The notes under the pieces were generated by a model. It saw only the letters and a list, made by a program, of their open reading frames with translations, had not been told where the DNA came from and made no database searches. The position numbers were made by a program, and so were the translations under genes. A stretch of 26,119 bases of DNA, taken from the NCBI GenBank assembly GCA_902795255.1, contig CADBKS010000015.1:1-26119 (forward strand), read 5' to 3'. This document shows, piece after piece, positions 21,243 through 26,119 of this stretch. The stretch comes from an uncultured Chloroflexota bacterium. Its GTDB lineage: Bacteria > Chloroflexota > Anaerolineae > Anaerolineales > Anaerolineaceae. Within the stretch, counting starts at the first letter, position 1; each line of letters starts with the position of its first letter.

Positions 21243-23780
21243 ATGATCACAGAACCCATGCCGCGGAAAGCGGAAGATTTTCTTAATTATCAGAACAGCA
21301 TAACTGATGACCGGGTGAATCAGGTCTCCGGCAGCAAAACAGCCGATCAACAGCCTGACGCAAAGGCCGGGCTGCAGCATGGCGGGACCTCCGATCATTT
21401 CCAACCAAAAGGATCAGAGAACGAAGAAAACCGGGACGGGATCCGGGTCAGCGTGATCATCCCCGTACTCAACGCCGAAAAAACCATTGATGCCTGCCTG
21501 GAGAGCATTGCCGGCCAGACACACGGTAACCTGGAGATCCTCTGCATCGACGGCGGGTCTTCCGACCGAAGCGTTGAGATCATCCAAAAACGGCAGGCTC
21601 AGGACAGCCGGATCATCCTGCTTCAGAAAGCGTGCACATCCACAGGGCAGGCCAGAAATATCGGTCTTGCGGCAGCACACGGGAAATACACGGCTTTTGT
21701 GGACAGTCATGATACGGTTGAAAAGGACATGATCGCGAAACTGCTGGCGGAAGCAGAATCCCGGAGCTGTGACGTTGTGTGCTTCCCCTGCCGGAAATAC
21801 AGCGAAAGAGAGCTCATTTTTTTCCCGGGGAACCACTATCTTTCACAGGATACCGCGGCCCTTCCGAAACCTTTTTCCCGCCGCGATATGCCGGAAACGC
21901 TGTTCCAGACGGGAGAAAAATACGCATTTGCCCGGTTTTACCGCACGGATTTTCTCAGAGAGCATCAGATCTGTTTTCAGGAGATCCCTTTCTACGATGA
22001 TTTTTCATTTTTCATTTCCTGTCTTACAAAGGCCGAAAAGATATCCTGCATCTCCGAACCGCTCTACATTCACCACATTCTGAAAGGCTCAAAAGGCAGC
22101 AGCAGATGGAAATACACCGGCTGTCTTTTTGACGCGTTCGAATACACCCTGGAAACCAATCCCGAGCTTTCGGCGGACAGCAAACTTTTCGAAAGCTTCT
22201 GCAAAGAATGCTGTGCGCAGATCCGGGCGATCATGCAGACCTTCATACAGCCGGAAGCCAGGTTCAAAGCGTTTGAATTGCTGAACACAGAGCGCTTTTC
22301 ATGGCTGATGGATTTTATCTCCGGCAGCCGGGACAGACTGCCAATGCCCCATAAAAAAATGGCCGACAGTATCGCCGGAGCGATGGAAGCCTTCCGGTCC
22401 GGCTTTTTCGCGGGATCCGGGCAGGTCCCGCAATGCCTCGCAGAAGGAAAGATCTCCGGCACACCGCTCGTTTCCGTGATCATGCCGGTCTACAATTCAG
22501 AAGCTTATCTTCCGGAGACGCTTGATGCCGTTCTTGCCCAGTCCATGAGGGACTTTGAATTGATCTGCATCAATGATGGATCCACGGATGCGTCCTGCAA
22601 GATCCTCATGGATTACGCGCGGAAAGACGGCAGGATCCGGGTATTTACGCAAAAAAATGCCGGCGTGGCAGCAGCCAGAAACGTTGGTATCGAAAATGCG
22701 GCAGGAAAGTACATACAGTTTGCCGACAGTGACGACCTGATGAGTGAAAACGCACTGGAAGTACTGAGCCGGCAGGCGGAAGAAAAGGATCTGGATGTAC
22801 TGTATTTAAATGCAGACTGTTTTCATGACAGCGGATGCACCGACAAAGAGCGTGCTTACCGTCCTTCATATCAGCGGACCTGCTCTTATCCGGAGGTGAC
22901 TTCCGGCAAAGAACTCTTTGTCCGTTTTTCCGAAAATTACGAATTTTTTATTACGCTCTGGATGGCCTTTTTCAAAAGGTCCCTGCTCGTCGAAAACCAT
23001 ATCCGGTTCAAACAGGGCAATGCTCACGATGACAATCTCTTCTCCCTCACAGTGATCACAAAAGCGCAGCGGGCAGGCTATTTTGACAGGATTCTGTATT
23101 CACGCAGAATACGTCCGGAATCCATCATGACAGCCGAAAGAAAATTCATAAATGCCTACAGCTACTTTGATTCACTGAAAGACACGATGGAGCTAATCAG
23201 GGAAGAAAGCGGCAGAAGCGATCCCGCCTGGCTCCATTACACAGAATACAGAGCCGGCCAGCTCCTGAATCTGGCCAGAAAAGATTTCAGAGCCCTGAGC
23301 AATTTTGAAAAAGGGAAATATTACGCGCTGAAGGATGATTTCATTCTGTTCAGATATCTTATCGTCGAAAACGACAACCTTGCCGGCGCGAAAGAGGCAC
23401 TCGATCAAAAGCAGGTGAAGAACGCGGAAGAGATCAGAAAACTGAGAAAACAAAACGCGGTCCTGAAGCAAAAACAGACCGATGCCGAAAAAAAGGCTGC
23501 AGCTGCGGAAACAGAAAACAACGCCCGCCTGGCAGAAAAAACAGAACAGATCAGCCTGCTCACTGCCGAAGTCGAAAAACTAAAGAAACGGTCCGCGGAT
23601 CACGCCGACACAGAAAAAAAATATCAAAAGGAACTTAGCCGGAAAGAGAACGAACTGAACGCTGCCCGGAAGGAACTGGACGGGATCTACCGGTCCGCTT
23701 CCTGGAAAGCCGGAAACCTGCTGATCCGGCCGCTTCACCTGATCAAACAGCTGTTTACAAAGAAAAAAAGATCCGGGTAA
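21243..23780 (+). CDS. Double family 2 glycosyltransferase with coiled-coil tail
   Basis: This protein has 845 residues. After a polar leader of about 62 residues comes a first GT2 domain (about 64-370): VSVIIPVLNAEKTIDACLES, IDGGSSDRS, and a metal position reading DSHD instead of DSDD. A second GT2 domain follows (about 408-680): VSVIMPVYNSEAYLPETLDA, INDGSTDAS and an intact DSDD. Residues about 720-800 form a Lys/Glu-rich coiled coil, and the end SASWKAGNLLIRPLHLIKQLF resembles the tails of the proteins at 12133 and 15231. No membrane segments are seen. It would be a polymerase-like enzyme making two linkages, or one if the first domain is inactive. The ATG at 21243 has an AGGAA at 21229-21233. 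It is the last gene of the locus and converges on jag. Confidence 0.84.
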   Translation: MITEPMPRKAEDFLNYQNSITDDRVNQVSGSKTADQQPDAKAGLQHGGTSDHFQPKGSENEENRDGIRVSVIIPVLNAEKTIDACLESIAGQTHGNLEILCIDGGSSDRSVEIIQKRQAQDSRIILLQKACTSTGQARNIGLAAAHGKYTAFVDSHDTVEKDMIAKLLAEAESRSCDVVCFPCRKYSERELIFFPGNHYLSQDTAALPKPFSRRDMPETLFQTGEKYAFARFYRTDFLREHQICFQEIPFYDDFSFFISCLTKAEKISCISEPLYIHHILKGSKGSSRWKYTGCLFDAFEYTLETNPELSADSKLFESFCKECCAQIRAIMQTFIQPEARFKAFELLNTERFSWLMDFISGSRDRLPMPHKKMADSIAGAMEAFRSGFFAGSGQVPQCLAEGKISGTPLVSVIMPVYNSEAYLPETLDAVLAQSMRDFELICINDGSTDASCKILMDYARKDGRIRVFTQKNAGVAAARNVGIENAAGKYIQFADSDDLMSENALEVLSRQAEEKDLDVLYLNADCFHDSGCTDKERAYRPSYQRTCSYPEVTSGKELFVRFSENYEFFITLWMAFFKRSLLVENHIRFKQGNAHDDNLFSLTVITKAQRAGYFDRILYSRRIRPESIMTAERKFINAYSYFDSLKDTMELIREESGRSDPAWLHYTEYRAGQLLNLARKDFRALSNFEKGKYYALKDDFILFRYLIVENDNLAGAKEALDQKQVKNAEEIRKLRKQNAVLKQKQTDAEKKAAAAETENNARLAEKTEQISLLTAEVEKLKKRSADHADTEKKYQKELSRKENELNAARKELDGIYRSASWKAGNLLIRPLHLIKQLFTKKKRSG

Positions 23781-23887
23781 CTGAAAGGCCCGGCCATAAA
23801 TGCAGGCGCCGGATCCCCGTCCAGCAAATATCATTGCCGGCATTTTCCATAACAGGTGCCCGCTGTGTGCGCGTGGATCACAAAACA

Positions 23888-23920
23888 AAAAGAGCCGGGG
23901 TTCGGTGCCCGGCTCTTTCT
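23888..23920 (-). terminator. Hairpin terminator between the polysaccharide locus and jag
   Basis: An 11-base-pair stem (23889-23899 with 23908-23918, core AGAGCCGGG/CCCGGCTCT) has a short loop. On the minus strand it is followed by TTTTTGTTTTG, so it is a good intrinsic terminator for jag. On the + strand the T-rich stretch is weaker (TTTCTGTTT), but it could serve the convergent glycosyltransferase transcript as well. Confidence 0.85.
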
Positions 23921-23927
23921 GTTTGAA

Positions 23928-24821
23928 TTATTTGCTTTCCTTCGGCAGGATCACGACCTTGCGGTTCGGTTCCTCACCGATGCTTTCGGTGGTGATCTGC
24001 GGGTTATCGCGCAGCGCGAGGTGGATGATGCGGCGTTCCGTCGCGGTCATCGGCTCCAGGGAGATCTTGCGCCCGGTTTTGGAGACCTGGTCGGCCATCC
24101 GCAGCGCCATCTGGCGCAGCTGGCGTTCGCGACGTTCGCGGTAGCCCTGGACGTCGATCACGAGCGGGACCCAGTGGCCGACTTCACGCCCGACGATCAG
24201 GCTGGTGATGTACTGCAGGGAGTGCAGCACTTCGGAATGGCGCCCGATCAGGAAAGAAAGGTCGTCCCCGAGGATATCGATCATGATCACCGGAGAGTCG
24301 ACCTCATCGGCCGCTTCCCCGATCTTCGCGTTGATGGTCGCCTTGACGCGCATTTTTTCCAGCAGGTCGCGGACAACGTTGGAGGCGATCTTCAGGGTCT
24401 CTTCGTTGACGACTTCGTTCCCGGCGATTTCGCTCTGTTCTTCGTCCGGTTCAGCGGCTGCTTCGGGTTCGGCAGCCGGAGCGGGCTTTTCGGCCCGGGC
24501 TTCCTTTGCAGGCTTCTTCGGAGCGGCAGGCTTCGGTTCACGCTTCGGGGCGGGTTTTTCCGCCGGTTCCGCTTCCGCCGGAGCTTCCGGAGCCGGTTTG
24601 GCAGACTCTTCTTCCTCCTTCAGGATAGCGGCACGGAGACTGTCGGCTTTAATGGTCATGCGGACGCGGGCCTGGCGGGCACCGATGCCGAAAATGCCGC
24701 GGGAGCCGTTATCGAGAATTTCGATATCGACTTCGTCACGGGTCACATTCAGTTCGGACAAACCTTTATTGATCGCCTCATCCACGTTCGCGGCAATATA
24801 TTCTAAAGATGTTGATGTCAT
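23928..24821 (-). CDS. jag: RNA-binding protein Jag/KhpB
   Basis: This protein has 297 residues. Residues 3-58 are the Jag N-terminal domain (EYIAANVDEAINKGLSEL, then SRGIFGIGARQARVR). Residues about 68-130 are an Ala/Pro/Glu/Lys-rich linker. Residues about 140-215 are a KH domain whose GxxG loop reads GRHS at 193-196. Residues about 222-290 are an R3H domain with R263 and H267. KhpB binds RNA, usually with KhpA, and influences envelope growth and division in Bacillota. It follows yidC by 15 bases, with GGAAG about seven bases before the ATG; this yidC-jag pairing is widespread. The long low-complexity linker and the N-terminal domain remind me of Chloroflexota versions, which bears on the origin of the right-hand part of the window. 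Confidence 0.93.
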   Translation of the reverse strand: MTSTSLEYIAANVDEAINKGLSELNVTRDEVDIEILDNGSRGIFGIGARQARVRMTIKADSLRAAILKEEEESAKPAPEAPAEAEPAEKPAPKREPKPAAPKKPAKEARAEKPAPAAEPEAAAEPDEEQSEIAGNEVVNEETLKIASNVVRDLLEKMRVKATINAKIGEAADEVDSPVIMIDILGDDLSFLIGRHSEVLHSLQYITSLIVGREVGHWVPLVIDVQGYRERRERQLRQMALRMADQVSKTGRKISLEPMTATERRIIHLALRDNPQITTESIGEEPNRKVVILPKESK

Positions 24822-24836
24822 TTAAGATACTTCCAA

Positions 24837-25785
24837 TCAGCTGTTTTTCTTGGGTTTTTTATGGTTTTTGAATTCACGGTAGTCGATCTTCTGAGAGAAC
24901 ACCGCGTTGTCATCCTCAGCCTTTGCCGCTGAGGCCTTCGGTTTCGTTTCTTTCACGTCGGATTTCTCAACCGCTTTATCGGCAGCAGGCGCCGCAGCTT
25001 CCTTCTTGGCGGGAGAGCTGTAGGTGCGGCGTTTGGTCTGCGGCTGCGGGACAGGCTTCTTCTTTTCCCAGAACTTCAGGTTCTCCCAGTGCAGCTGGCC
25101 AAAGGTCGCATACTGGCAGATCGTGAAGATGTTGGAAACCAGGAAGTAAAGCGCGAGGCCGGAAGCCAGGCTGTAGGCCATGAAGCCCATCAGCAGCGGC
25201 ATGTAGATGTTCATCATGCCGTTCATCATCGCCGCGCTCGCACCGGCACCGCCTTCCTGTTTCGGGGTTTCCGGTTGTGTCAGCTTGGTCTGGAGGACCG
25301 TCGTGATCACGACCAGGATCGCCAGCACCGGCAGACCGAAATTCCCGATCATCAGGCGTTCCGGCATCCCGAGATTCATCCACAGGAAGTTCGGGTTGAT
25401 CGGGCTTGATCAGGTCGACCATACCCAGCGGGGTCGAAACAATCGCCGCGATGACGGCCTGGTACAGCGCGAAAATGATCGGCAGCTGGATAAACGTCGG
25501 CAGACAGGAAGCGGAGGGGTTGATGCCCTTCTTCTGGTAGAGCTTCATCTGTTCCTGGGCCAGTCGTTCGCGGTCGTTCTTGTACTTCTCCATCATCTCC
25601 AGATAATCCGGATCCGTCTGCAGCTCGGACATCGCCTTGGAGCTCTTGATCTGGGCCTTCATCAGCGGGTGGGTCAGCAGCTTGATCAGGACGGTGAAGA
25701 TGATGATCGCCAGCCCGAAATTGCCGACGAGCTTATAGATGAACAAAAGCAGGTTCAAAAAGAGGTTAACGAATGTCGTCCACAT
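24837..25785 (-). CDS. yidC: Membrane protein insertase YidC, frameshifted by one base
   Basis: After removing one extra base the protein is about 315 residues long: an N-terminal helix, the YidC/Oxa1 core, and a Lys/Ala/Pro-rich basic tail (about 220-315). The first reading frame (start 25785) covers SCLPTFIQLPIIFALYQAV and ends its family match at MVDLIKP. The match resumes one frame over at FLWMNLGMPERLMIGNFG, followed by MMNIYMPLLMGFMAYSLASG. The break maps to GGG at 25402-25404 (CCC on the coding strand), where a single C seems inserted. YidC inserts membrane proteins and is normally essential, so an assembly error is more likely than loss. The groove Arg conserved in most YidC is Lys35 here (TVLIKLLTHPL). 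The start overlaps the stop of the upstream gene (TAATG). The Oxa1 core resembles Anaerolineae YidC from memory. Confidence 0.88.
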
Positions 25786-26119
25786 TATTTATTTCCCTCC
25801 CCGCTTTCGCTGCTGCTTTCGGTCTTCGCCGAACGGCTGAAGATCCAGTCTTCCTTCAGGTCTTTGGTATAGGACTTGACCTGCGCGTCATTGTCCACAA
25901 GCGGGACGACCGCGAAGTTTCCATTCGAAAGGATGACGGGCGTCCCGTAAACGGTCTGGCCCAGCGTCCGCTGCGCTATGGATTTTCCTTCAAGGTCATA
26001 GGTCAGGATCTCACCGTTTTCAGCCACCAGCAGGATCGTTTCACTGTCCAGCGCGGTCGGTGATGCGATGAAACCGCGTTTATCTTCAGCCACCGCGTCC
26101 AGGGACCAGACGGTCGTGC
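25785..26119 (-). CDS. PQQ-like beta-propeller repeat protein, C-terminal part (5' end outside window)
   Basis: The frame is open to the window edge, so only about 110 C-terminal residues are seen. They contain repeated beta-propeller blades of the PQQ/WD-like kind: VWSLDAV at the edge, then ILLVAENGEILTYDLEGK, then YGTPVILSNGNFAVVPLVDN, ending in a Ser/Glu-rich tail. The stop codon (25785-25787) shares a base with the yidC start, indicating translational coupling. Its N-terminus, where a lipoprotein or signal sequence might be, is outside the window. Its substrate is unknown. A propeller gene at this place, instead of rnpA directly before yidC, recalls the Anaerolineae arrangement; that is recollection and not a search result. 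Confidence 0.72.
   Translation of the reverse strand, partial: TTVWSLDAVAEDKRGFIASPTALDSETILLVAENGEILTYDLEGKSIAQRTLGQTVYGTPVILSNGNFAVVPLVDNDAQVKSYTKDLKEDWIFSRSAKTESSSESGEGNK

Noticed and set aside
23856..24825. Two long + strand open frames opposite jag
   Set aside because: jag has three recognisable domains and a good ribosome site on the minus strand. The + strand frames are Arg/Phe/Gly- or Ser/Ala-rich shadows.

Overview
The window appears to be a join of DNA from two different bacterial lineages, with the seam at about position 1937. Bases 1-1937 read as a Clostridia-type (Bacillota) chromosome fragment: the end of spoIIIAG, then spoIIIAH, an Asp23 family gene, nusB and the first 73 codons of a TsaD/Gcp-like gene, all on the + strand. 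SpoIIIAG and SpoIIIAH belong to the endospore engulfment channel and are characteristic of endospore-forming Bacillota. Bases 1938-26119 end in a minus-strand block of a PQQ-like beta-propeller gene, yidC and jag. Gene order and protein sequence there resemble, from memory, Anaerolineae (Chloroflexota). I infer that the polysaccharide locus belongs with this second part; the assignment rests on recall of families, not on a search.

Layout after the seam: a minus-strand DUF362 gene whose stop codon has been lost at the seam (1881-2873); a divergent intergenic region with a strong sigma-A-like promoter (2982-3010); then about 20.7 kb of + strand surface-polysaccharide genes (3107-23780). In order these are a GT2 glycosyltransferase, UDP-glucose 6-dehydrogenase (ugd), a GT2 + TupA-like ATP-grasp fusion, an ABC-2 polysaccharide export permease and its ATPase, a ferredoxin/FrhB + polysaccharide pyruvyl transferase fusion, a GT8 + GT2 + TupA-like ATP-grasp triple fusion, an asparagine-synthase-like protein with a repetitive coiled-coil tail, UDP-galactopyranose mutase (glf), two acyltransferase-3 membrane proteins and a double-GT2 protein. 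The locus ends at a hairpin terminator shared with the convergent jag gene.

Working together, the genes suggest a polymer containing glucuronic acid (Ugd) and galactofuranose (Glf). It would be assembled in the cytoplasm by several multi-domain glycosyltransferases, decorated with pyruvate ketals and O-acyl groups and possibly with amide-linked groups (ATP-grasp and asparagine-synthase-like domains), and exported by an ABC transporter. The nearest described idea is teichuronopeptide synthesis, where TupA acts on a glucuronic acid/glutamate polymer. However, both ATP-grasp domains here seem to lack residues I expect to be conserved, so amino-acid ligation is only a hypothesis. The most unusual elements are the domain fusions, the glutaminase-less asparagine-synthase-like protein with nearly identical 54-bp tandem repeats, and a similar C-terminal tail on three otherwise unrelated enzymes.

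Two sequence-quality points matter. The seam at 1937 truncates one gene and removes the stop codon of another, as expected of a chimeric contig. yidC carries a one-base insertion in a G run at 25402-25404, probably a sequencing or assembly error. I found no rRNA, tRNA, CRISPR array or intact insertion sequence.
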